From assembly GCF_020740795.1 (NCBI RefSeq), contig NC_067283.1, forward strand, positions 44,877,659-44,941,658: a stretch of DNA of 64,000 nucleotides, written 5' to 3'. Position numbers and translations under genes: made by a program. A model generated the notes under the pieces. It saw nothing but the letters and a program-made list of their open reading frames with translations, searched no databases and was not told where the DNA came from. Numbering within the stretch: position 1 is the first letter of the stretch; every line of letters begins with the position of its first letter. This document shows positions 51,501-63,500 of this stretch, piece after piece. The stretch is from Apus apus. Its lineage: Eukaryota > Chordata > Aves > Apodiformes > Apodidae.

Positions 51501-54500
51501 TACACAGACATAAGGTGGCTGGCTGCACGGGATGGAGACTAAACTAAGCCTGTTCCACCGCTATTCAGCAACTGATGCCTGAGGGGCTGCTCTGCCTTAT
51601 GCAACAGACATGTACACATGCACCCGAGGAACAACGTTAGCAGGAATGACAAATAGGAATAGGAATGTTAGCCAAAAAAAACCTGTTTTTTCAGGGAGAA
51701 ATACCAACTGTTGCAGTTTTGATAACTTTGGTTCCATCGAGAACTCGGGTCAGTCAAAAGTGTATCAGCCAGCACAGCATGTTCCTTTTCACAGCCAAAC
51801 CACTTGGTGACTTTGTGATACACAGACTTTTTGAAGTTTGCACTGAAATGTTTGTTGGTTTGCTTTCAAGCAAATTTGCCAGTGATCCAGTTTGAGCATT
51901 CCCAGATGGGTTCTCTAATAAGTGTTTCAGACCACAACCAAATCTTTTCAGCTTACCTTAATTTTCTTCTAATTCTGGCTAAGTAGTTTCTCTTCTACCA
52001 AAAAACAAACAAACAAACAAAAACAACAAAACATTTGCTGCTGATGCCTGAATCTCTCCTCAAAGTACTATAAAGTTGCAACAGACTACCCCTGCTGAAA
52101 AATTTTGCTAACACAGCTTGTTAGGCATAGAAATAGTCATCCCTTGCTGAAGTAATAAATAGAATGACTGTATTTTTCCATTCTCATTTAGGTAACAGTA
52201 AATGTCATATTACAAAACTTAAAATAAGAGTAGTCCTTGTTTAAAGTTTAGCAGGAAGTGTTTTGAAATGTTAACAAAATAATCCAACAAAGTTATTAAG
52301 GATTAAGCCAAACCAAGTAGTTAATATTTAACTAACACATTTTTACTAAGATTTAGATAGCAGATTCACTGAAAAAAAAAAAATCAAGCAAAAATCAAAA
52401 CTATTAATTTCTTTCTATTTAACTGGCCTGCATTGCTGAATATGAGATCAACCAGTAACTTATATTCCCTGCTAGACAGAATGAATTGCAAAAAATTTAA
52501 GAGATACTGTTTATAATAAACATTTGGCAACCCTCATTTAAACCCTTGTCTAAAAACCAGAAATGGTATGTGGAGGTTTTTTCAAGCTTGCAGAAGCCAA
52601 GCTTTAAAAAGCTCTGGGGTAGAATATCAGATAAGAATCTGCTTTCAGTACCATTGGCCTCAAATTCTGACACACTGCAGACGCTGAAAAAGAGGAATGT
52701 TTTTTTTCATTCTCAGCTAAATTTTCTACTGCTGTTAAGATATCTTAATCCCATTTATTTCAATAAAACAAGGCACTGGAGGACTGTAGCTTACAATAGA
52801 AAGAATTTCAGCAAAATAATTAACACAATTACAAGAAAATACCACAGGACATGGCTTGCTTAAGACACAGTCTGAAGATATGAACACTCAAGCTCCAGCC
52901 CTAAGTAGGCAATGAGAATACAGCCTTAGTGTTTACGGAGCAAATCTGTCATGAGACAGTACTTGGAGAAAACAGCAGAGCTTCTGAGCTGTTTGGGTAC
53001 TTGTGGGGAGTTTTGTATGTGGCAAGATTCTTTTTTGTCATAACATCCTGAGAAGTTTCCAGCTGTAAAATGCAGTGTTCGTGCAGCAATTTGATTCCCT
53101 AAGAAATTCCATGTGTGCACTGCTCCCTGGACAGAGATCTCAGCCTATTCCAGTGCTATTCAGCACTGCTGACTCTCCCCTGCTCTGTTTTGTTTAACAG
53201 GCATGTATGTGTGTGCCTGAGAAACAAAAAAGCACATTCTCCCTATATTACAGTCATATCCCAAATTTCCCAGAATTTCTGACAGTGGAATACTAGTGCT
53301 TGCCCCTCAGCTTTAACCTGTTAATATTCCTTATTCACTCTATAAAACCAGTATTTGCAATATTCTTTTACAAATTCTATTCTGATGTTTTGGTATTCTT
53401 TTGTTTTGTAGAGGCTGTAGAGAGGAGGGTGCAATCTCAACCCTATGCAGGTACAGACAAATTCATTTTTGCAATGAAATATAGTAGAGCATAATGGAGT
53501 CAGGGCAGTTTAAGCAGTGACGGCTCCTGGACTGAAAGTTGGAAACCAGTGAGGTGCACTCCAAGCAACTTGCCTTCTCAAATGCTAAGGTCAAGGAAAG
53601 TTTTTCAACTGAGTCCATTTTACTTTGCATTGCACCCATGGATGTAGTCAGTTACCCGATTTCAAGCGAGAATTTGAGGTTGTCTATTCTGCCTCCATCA
53701 CTGTCCAGCTCTGCTTTGATTATTTACAAAAGTATTCTCAATATCCAACTACTTCAAACGTGAGATGTATAAACAACCCTGAGCAAAGGGTTTTAGGTTC
53801 CAACAGATATTAAAAACTTAAAGCCAGTATTATTCCTTTTGTCTTCCATTCTCCCCTCTTTTTTTGTGTCTTGTAGCTTTGCCATGGACTGGGATATGAA
53901 TAATTCCACTGATTACTGGATTGAGGATGAGGAGCACGATCCTGACTTCATTATAGATTACAATATGTATGAGCTTCTCTGTGAAAAAAGTGATGTGAGA
54001 AATTTCAGTAAATTATTCCTCCCTGTGTTTTATACATTGGCTTTCACTATTGGAGTGGCTGGAAATTCATTAGTGGTGGCAATTTATTCCTATTGCAAGA
54101 AACCGAAGACCAAGACGGATGTGTACATCATGCACCTAGCCATTGCTGATTTGCTCTTGCTCTTCACACTCCCTTTTTGGGCTGCAAATGCAGTGCAGGG
54201 ATGGGAACTAGGAAACTTTATGTGCAAGCTCACTTCTTCCCTGTACACCATGAATTTCAGCTCTAGCATGCTGTTCCTGGCCTGTATCAGTGTGGATAGA
54301 TACAGGGCCACTTCTGAATCCCAGGGTCACAGAAGAGCTGGGAAACACTGCAGTGTTACCTGCACCTGCGTCTGGCTGGCTGCCATTTTCCTCAGCATCC
54401 CTGAACTGATATTTAATCAAGTCAAGAAACACAATGACAGGAATCAATGCCTTCCTGTATTTCCAATGAACATGGAAACAGTCTTGAAAGCAACCATTCA

Positions 54501-57500
54501 AATCCTGGAAATTATCCTGGAATTTGTGCTTCCTTTCCTAGTCATGCTGGTATGCTACTCAGCCACTGCTCGAGCAATCTTCAGATCTACAAATGCTAAA
54601 AAATCTAGACCATTCATGGTTCTGCTGGCAGTAGTGGCTACTTTCATTATCACCCAGCTACCTTACAACATTGTCAAGCTCTGGCGAGCCATAGATATCA
54701 TCTACATGTTGATCACTGACTGTGATGTAAGCAAAACCCTAGATGTTGCACTCCAGGTCACCAAGAGCATAGCTTTGTTTCACACCTGCCTGAACCCTCT
54801 TCTCTACGCCTTTCTGGGTGCATCTTTTAAAATGCATATTGTGAAAATTGCAAAAAATTATGGACACTGGAGAAAACAACAGAACAGAAGACCTGAAGAA
54901 ATTTCTATGAATTTTGAAGAACATACTGAAGAAACAATTAGTTTCACTATATAGACCCTCCATTACTTTCATTATCTCATATAACCAATGGATATTATTT
55001 ACCAATTCTGGGGGTATCGTTTCAGCAGCTGTTTCTCTGCAAGTCAGCTTTCATATTAATTCCTGAATCTGCAGACTAGCCAAGACACTATGGTGCAATT
55101 CAAAGTGGAACAAGTTGAGCAAAATTAAGTATCAGGCAAGAACTGAATACTGAAATCCCTAGAAACAACTAGCAGTATTTACTAAAAAAAAAAAAACAAA
55201 AACAAAACAAACAAAACATCAAAAACCATTTAAACAAACAAAAACTCAACAAAAAAACCCCACCAAAAAACCCACAACAGGACCCAAACACCTAAAAATC
55301 CCCCAGATTTAAATTTGAAAAGATCACAGTACTAGGCAAGTAAATAAGTGTGTAATGAACAACCTGAGTATGTCTAAACATAAAACACAAGCAGAAAAAA
55401 AGCCATCAGCAGTAAAACAGTAGTACAGGAACATTTGTACCAGAAGTTAATAATCTTTTCTTTTGTTTTTCTACAACTATTTAGTAAATCATTAGAGCAT
55501 TTGCTTCTGAAGGCAGTTCCATTTTTTTCCTCAGCTAGCATTCCATAGATATCCTTGCAGCTTGAAAGGAGGCATCAGTTAATGGTTGAGAACTGAGACA
55601 GACAAGGGGGGGTAGAAAGCTATTCCCTGTGTATTTAAACATATGTATAACACACTCCACAAAATACAGTAACTCCTCTGTATCTACAAAAAATGACCTT
55701 TCACCTCTCCTTTTCTGCTCAACCTCAACAAGCCCAGTGCCTTATGGGAGGCACACTCCAGATCTCTGTAAATGTCATGCCAAGTGTAAATGCCAAAATA
55801 GTGTAGACAAAGCATTAGCAGAAATGTAAGAAAAAGTTAATCTTCAGACACAGGGCCTGGAATTTCTAGTCAGGATTCATAAAATGAATCAAACACTGCA
55901 ATAACAGTATCTGCTAAAATATATGGAGATACAATAAAATTATATAAAATGTGTACTGGCTGTCATTCATATCTTATGCTTGTTTTGTTTTAGTAGGTAT
56001 TGATATCTCTCACTCTAGGCATTGATCAACCCGCAAAGTCTAGAGGCCTTGCTTGATGAATGAGAGAGGTTCTGATTCCATTTGGAGCTGATGGTTGGTG
56101 GGATTTACATTTTTCACATAAGAGGTACCAGAGCTGTCCCCTGCCACAGTCCTGGAGAGGATTCCAGGAAAACAGCAGTTTTCCATCACTCTCTGGAAAC
56201 ATTTAAAATATATTGACATAATACCTTTCAAAATTAAACAAGTGGGATCACAGCATACTGTCCCTGCCTTCAAACATCCCATGGCTCTGACAAAATGCCT
56301 GATCCACAGCTTATGAAAGCCAAGAAGAATCTCTCATTTTTGGACACTGTTCCCAGTTACACAATTATGGACTGGAAGAAATAGCTCTAAAATGACAGAC
56401 AAGAAACAACAGTAGCATAAACAAAACAAAAGCTTCTGCTCTCTGCTTGGATGACAAAAGCTTAGGAGAATTTCTGCCTAGTATCTTGAGAAATATTAGG
56501 GTGTGAAGGGGTCAGAGGTGCCTGACAGTCTACACACAGGCTGTAAATCTAACATGTTTAAGCCATGCTGGACTCATTGTAGATGTGCAAAGCACCCATG
56601 CAGGCCACAGTAAGAAACTCTAGTTCTTCCATGAAGCAACTGACTCCTTGCATGTGTGATTTATGATTTGTCTTCACAAACACAGCATACTCAAACCTCA
56701 CATGCAAGCTGCCAAAGAGAGCTTCACAAAAAAAAAAAAAGGGTTTAAAGGCTACAGCAATAAACGTGGAAGTTACCTGACAGAAAGAGGTAACATTTTA
56801 TTCAGGTTTTCCATACTTACCACTGCTCCACCACTTCTTGCCATTGATCACGTAACTGTTTCCATCTCGCTCAATGCTGCATTGCATATTGGTGGCATCA
56901 CTTGAAGCAACATCAGGTTCTGCATTAAAGCAAAAAACAACAAAACAACCACTGGGTTAAATACACAGGTAGTACTACAACCACAAACATAGGGAACTAG
57001 AAAGACTATATCGATAGTAACACTGTTTTCCTCTGAGCAGAAAAGCTGTTTTCAGAACCTTGCTCTGCTGATGGTCAAAGGCTTTCTATTTTTTTCACAG
57101 CCAGTTTACCCCTTCTTGGGCTCAGACTACTCTTTTTTTTATAGTCAACAGCCTCCTTCCTTCCCTGATGTTTTTAAATCCTTCCCCCTTCCAATGTACC
57201 GATAGATATCAGGCATATCTCTCCTCAGCCTTTTTTCCCTTGGACTTTTCTCAAGTGAAAATTGAGAGATTTAAACTACTTTTGCTATGGTTTATAAAAT
57301 CAGCTACACTAAGCAGTTGCCAGCAAAATGTCAACAATTATGGTTTGCAACAGAAAAGATTCCTCCCCACTCCTTTCACTCTTATCTTCTTTTATAGGAC
57401 ATCTTTAAAGCACAACCATCTCTTTCCTCTTGGTGAACATGGTGAAACAGAATTTACAAAATAAGGGTCCAGTTCTGCAAGACTGAGCTCTCTAAACTCC

Positions 57501-60500
57501 TGTTGACACAGTGTGGGAAAACAGATATCTTAATTCTTTCAGAGCGATTGTAACAATCAGAATGAAAGCGAATCAGTATGCTTACCTCCTACAGAGGAAT
57601 GCAAGCCATTTATCTTACACTCAGCCTTGGACAAGAGTGGAGGCTATTTTACTGCACTTATCTTACACCTGATAAGGAGCAGGAGTTGAAGGAATGCTCT
57701 ATTCGCTTCACCTGTAGTGAGCACTGGGTTTTTCCCCACCCCTCTCTTAATTAATAAGCATCATTAGCCTGCTAAGAACCAATCAGCACACAATTTATGA
57801 CCAAGTCCCACCTAATCAATAGGTATAAAATTAGTTTTTAGAATTATTTTTTTTTTTTCAGAGGAAAAAAACTCCAACTCTCTGTATGGGCTGATGGGCC
57901 TGAATCCTGTCTTCCCCCTCAAACAGGGACACGACTTTGATATGACTTGCATCTCCAACTCTGTCAGATGTTAACTCATGAATCACTAACTTGAATGTTG
58001 GCAGTAAGTGTATTTATCAACAGCAATTCTGAACTTGTATCTGTCGTCTTACTAAATTATCTATCTTTGTAACTTTGTGAATCTATCTCACTGGAAGTCC
58101 TGGGCAGGACTGTGGAACAAGCAAACATTGATAAGTAAACTACCATTTTAACTTTGCAAAACTGTCTCAGTGAAAGTCCTTGGTGGGGATCTGAGAAAGG
58201 CAAACGCTGATTCTAATAGGTGGCTGCACACACACAAGCCTTCAGACATAAATAACTAAGTGTGGGACCAGGACTGGATCCAGCCACACCTAGACTTCTC
58301 TCTTAGGAATTTAGAAAGCAACAGGACCCTTTCTGAACCTTGTGACTCCTCAGCAGGGCCTTTCTCAGCCACCTTGCAGACTCATACCCTTTACACGACA
58401 CCCAAGAAGATCAAGATTTTTACATCACATGTTCAAAAGCTACCTTCCTAAACCAACAGCCAGGCCTTCCACAGATGCTGAATAGTAGAAGCTTTCAAGA
58501 GCAAAAATCAGTATAGTGTTGAGCAGCAGACATAAAGCAAGTGCATCATATGTTTTGCAAGTAATCTTCATGTCATGTCTTAAAACCTCTACGTACCCAG
58601 TACTGCAAAACTACACAACTTTAGTCACAACAATCATACTTGTACCTACATATATGTTTCTAGAAAGCCCCATAGCACAGTAAAAAAAAAGATAAGTTCT
58701 GTTGTAAATCTGGTTGTTACAATAAAATGTATTTTACCAGTACTAAAAATAAATTGAAAAGATATGGAAAGCAAATGCTAATTATTGTAACCATTAAAAT
58801 GGTAGCTATCAGGGAAGGGCAGCAAGGATGCTTCACTTTGTACCCATACCTCATACATGATTTCACCTTCAAACACACTCACACTGGAAGTTTCTGCATT
58901 AATTCATTAACACATGAAAGTCTGTAAATCTGTATTTTGTGCACATGCCACATGAAATTTCTGCCAGTTGTCTCTAACTTTCTTTTGGAGAACAATGTAC
59001 CTGTCATGCAGAAGCAAGAACTAATCTTTCCTTCTAGGAGAGGCTCCAGCCACTCTTTCTTTTGCTCTTCAGTCCCATACATGTGCAGGACCTCCATGTT
59101 TCCAGTGTCTGAAAGAAATCAGTAGTCATGTTTACTTCTTGAAACACACAACTCTTAAGATACAAAATGCGCAACTTTATGATGCTCTCAACATTGTAGT
59201 CACAGGACAGGGCTGCTAACCTGGTGCATGACAGTTGAAAACCTCAGGAGCAAAGAGGCATTTCCCTGTCTCCTCAGCTATTAGCGCATAGTCAAGCTGG
59301 CTGAGACCACTGATGTCTGGGAGAAAAAGGTTCCACAGACCTTCTACTTTGGCCATTTCCTATTGAAAGAATCAACAAAGAAAAACATTAGCAAGAAATC
59401 TTTTTTTTAAAAAAAACAACACTTAAATTCTGGCTTGCTGTCCAATTGCTTCCTTTCAGCTTAACATACTGTCCAATATATCTGATGACATTTTTCAACA
59501 GCTATTTTCAAAGTTCAGACATATCCCTCACAGAACTCACTTTTGCTTTTCTCCTCTCTCACTCACATTTCTCACCTCCTTTTGCACACCTCCTTCTTCC
59601 TTTCCTTTCACTACTCCTCAGTTTCTTTCCATGCAGAGTACCTTCTCCAGCAGGATACACCAAATATTCTTACGCTCTGTGTCAGTACCTGTTTCTTTCT
59701 TCTCTAAAGAGCTCAAAAATATTTATTATCTCATACCTTCAGTCTCTCAAGGAGAGGTGGTTTCTTCCATTTTTCCTCAGTATTTCCTTGTCCAGCATAG
59801 TATTTAGCTATTTCCTTAGAAAAACAAACAGATGCTGCTTAAATTGAGAACACATGTAGCAGACAAGTGACAATATGGTGTCTTTTCCTCCCTAAGAAAC
59901 CCATACAAAAATATTCAACACAAGTTTTTATTACATAGTTGGTTGCACTTTAAAATACAATTGAAAATCAAACTGCAATCTACTAATTTTGCAAGACTTT
60001 AAATGCATCATGGAGAAGACCCAAATCAGTACCTTATTACATAAGAGGAAATTATTTGAGGTGGTTTAAAGTATCCAATGATGACCACAGAAGGCCAGTG
60101 GTTTCTGATCATATAAGCAGCTGTTACCTACAGTACACCCAAGAGCCATGAACCCAAAAGCAAAACAAGTGAAAGCCAGATGTACTGATGCTTACGATTC
60201 AGGTTTCCCATCACAACGGTCAGACATATAAGACAGTAAGGTGTTTTTTAACTGAGAAATAAACCACAAAGAATACAGTTTCTTTTCCAGTCAAAATAAT
60301 TCATTAACAGATTATAGAAGCAGTCATTCTGAGCACCAGTGATCAGAGCTAAGTCAAACTGTGTATTCTGTAATCCTAGTATTTCGCAAGCGTGTTTTAG
60401 TGAGAGACAGCACTTCAAAGCTGGCCCAAAAATAGTTTTAGAACAAAGAAAAGTAGCGGCCTCTTCTGAAAATCACACAGTAAGACAAATTCCAAAGTAG

Positions 60501-63500
60501 AACTTACAAGTCCCAGTTCACAATCCCTGTTACCAGAAATCACTGAGAAGCACAACACTACTAATTTGCAAAATCTGCAAGGCCAGGTGTGGTTAGTTTG
60601 TCTTCAAAGCAAGCACTTTAATTATTGCAAGGCTTCCTTGGAAAATCCCAAACTAGTTACAGACAGAGTGCTAAAAAACTTTGCATATCAGAAGTTGCTG
60701 CTCTCAGCTACTCCTTGTGGCAAGCAGATGCATTCATAAATCTTTTAGATCAATGTTATATGCATGTCTGCCTGACTGCCAAAAAAAGAGAAAAAAAAAA
60801 CACCAAACAAACAAAAAACCCAATTCTGCAACAAAAGTCATCTGTGCTTCCATGAGGCTAAAAGCTGAACCAACTTTTTCAGTGGAAAATTTCTACCTCC
60901 CTTGGCTAAGCTAAGCAGTAAAATGCTTAATCTTATTTTCCCTTCCACTAATTAGAGACTTGTATGGATATGTTATCATTTTATTTCAAACTTTTCCTGT
61001 TATTGGATATATTCAGGAATGGGGCTACATTGATACATTACAGAATCACATTTATTATCACAGAAGTCACACCTTAAAAAATAAGGCAAGAAACAGAAAC
61101 ATTTAACTTTATACGCTGGTTAAAACCAGCAGCTTCCATTTTTAAACTGAGCATCTTTCCATTTAGTATGTTAGAGTTCTAGGTTTTTGTTAGTGCTAAA
61201 AATATTTAGGAACATAAAAATCATTGAACGGTTTGGGTTGGAAGGGACCATAAAGATGATCTAGTTCCAACTCCCCTGCCATAGGCAGGGACACCTTCCA
61301 CTGGACTAGGTTGTACAAATTGTGGCAAATAGTTATTAAAAGTAACTTTTTTTAAAAAAAGAGCAGCTCTTAAACTTTAAAAAGTTTAAAAAGGAACTCT
61401 TAGCTTTTCTTAAAGATGCATACAACATTTTCATTCTGTAAAAATACTAATGCAGAATGCAATGATTTCTGTTAATATTTTGCAATGCCACAAACGTAAC
61501 TGGATGAAAATAAGGCTGGTTTAAAAAAGAAAAAGAAAAAAAAGGAGGAAATTACTTCTAGACATAGTTTTATATCTTGATATACTTTAGCCATAAAATG
61601 TTAATTTTTAAGTAGGTTTACTAAAAATTTTTACCTTCTCAGCTGGATATATGTGCTGTTTCATGAACTGCTTGACCTTCAGCAAAATTTCTTGGCCTTT
61701 CCTACTTTGACAGAACAGCTCTGCATAACTGCTGTGATGTGTGCTGCTGAAAGATGACCTAGAGAAGAAGATTGAATGCAATAACAAGTAAGATCAGATT
61801 TTCCCCTCATAGTAATGTAAGTTGCCTTACACAGGTATTTAAGTAAGTTAAGCCATTGTAAAAGCTTTGTCTTGCCTTTGACGAGCAGTTTAGACCACTC
61901 TTACCTTTTTGAGAGCTCTAACCCTCTCTCTGCCAAAGGCTTCACAATCCTAGCAAATTCATGACTACTCTCTGCAGAAGCATTTCCAATGAGATATCTA
62001 GCATATACACCCTAAAATGAAAAGAAAGGCATACGTGATGTTATTATGCCCTCAAAATTGCCTCTTTAATAGATGAGTGATTTCTTCTACTATGAAACTA
62101 ACACTTAAATGCACATATTCTTAAAAGAATAACACCCAGAAGGTATTACTGGGATATGCTTGGTTTAGTCCGTATCTGATATAATGGAGATGCTTGGTGC
62201 ACAAGAGAAAAACACATAAACCATACCCCAGCTAAACCAAACTAAAGGTAAATTACAAAAAAAAAAAAAGAAGAATGCCTGCACATGATACTGAAAGCAG
62301 GTGCAGTGTCTGTCCCTTAAGCCTGTCCCCCAGCCTGTCCCTTAAGCCAACTGACAACAGTATACACATATGATTATCCATAATGAAATGAACTACCCGC
62401 ATCCACGCTCTTACTCCAAATTAATACCAGGTAGTTCATCCCACATTCAGTATGCTGAGCTCATGCTGCAACTCATTAAAACATATTTATGCCCTGCAAT
62501 GACTGAATATCTTATTAAACACTTAATTCTGTTAATAACGAATCAAGGAAACTTATTTTCTCTCAAGATTGGCCTCCTATGCTGATAGCAAACTGAGTTC
62601 ACAACACATCCTTTTTCATCTGTGCTTAGCACCACCAGGATCTTACTATGTATCCTGCTCTCTACTTCCATGAGAGCTGCAGAAACGCGGGAAGATATTT
62701 GTTTCTTTAAATTTAAATTAGCCAGAGAGTGCAAAAAAGGTAATGATAAAATTGCCTGTATACTGGAACATCAATAAGAAAAATCCACGTTTTCATTTTC
62801 TTTATTTTTAGCCTACTTTCCTAAGAAATTAATTATTTCTAATGCAATTTACTTTATGTAGCAAGAATTCTATCCTAGACAGTTATCAGTCATAAGCACC
62901 TAAGATAATGCCTCTAAAGGAACAAACTGAAATACAATGGTTCTAGCTATTTTAAAATACTACTCATGTTTTGAACCAGTATTACCAGCTACAAATACTC
63001 ATGATAAAAATATGTGACATTTCAGCAAATGTGAGTGTCATACCTGGGATATTGCTGCCATTTTAAAACATGACAAAGCCAGAAAAAAGTTCAAGTTGGA
63101 TAAAGTAGTGCTAATACCCCGGCAGCGGCAATAAACAGAAACCAGTTCTTCAAATGAAGGAGTTTCTACAAAAAAAGCAACATAATATTTTAGAATACTC
63201 AACATCTTCTGTTGGTTTTTTTCTCCACCTTATTCTTCAAACATTTGATCAGCTTTTCAGTTTGAGCTATCCCAGTTACATAGTAAAAGCCGTGACTTAT
63301 CTTTTCTCATCACTTCAGTGTGATACGGAGAGCCAAAAGGAAATTGGAATTGTCAGAATTCCAGATAAGTGTAACACTTCCTACTGCTCCTTGCCTCCAC
63401 TCCAGTAAGGAAACCAATTTCACCACTGGGGGGAAGGTGGGGGTGTTTGTTTGTTTGTTTGTTTGTAGTAAGTGATAAATTTACATCTATATTTCAGTTT

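Larger units (their letters stand above)
54955..55955 (+). other. ACKR4: ACKR4 3' untranslated region (inferred)
   Basis: Non-coding A/T-rich sequence from the stop to just past the first canonical AATAAA (55933). It contains the A-rich block at 55183-55290. The endpoint is an inference. Confidence 0.55.
45449..56820 (-). other. ACAD11: Large ACAD11 intron (11.4 kb) hosting ACKR4
   Basis: This intron is several times longer than any other in the window. It contains CR1 fragments at 46187 and 47735, a 72-bp tandem duplication at 50959, a homologous segment pair at 51352 and 52966, and ACKR4 on the opposite strand. Between about 48,060 and 50,950 I see only anonymous sequence. An open frame at 48697-49077 (126 codons, plus strand) has no recognisable domain. 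Confidence 0.85.

Noticed and set aside
53839..53883. Upstream in-frame ATG as the ACKR4 start (371 residues)
   Set aside because: A strong splice acceptor (ttgtag) lies between it and the ATG at 53884. The extra 15 residues come from intron-like pyrimidine-rich sequence, and the shorter form agrees with known ACKR4 N-termini.
59446..59847. 133-codon open frame on the plus strand
   Set aside because: It comes from a pyrimidine-rich intron tract and overlaps a real ACAD11 exon on the other strand.
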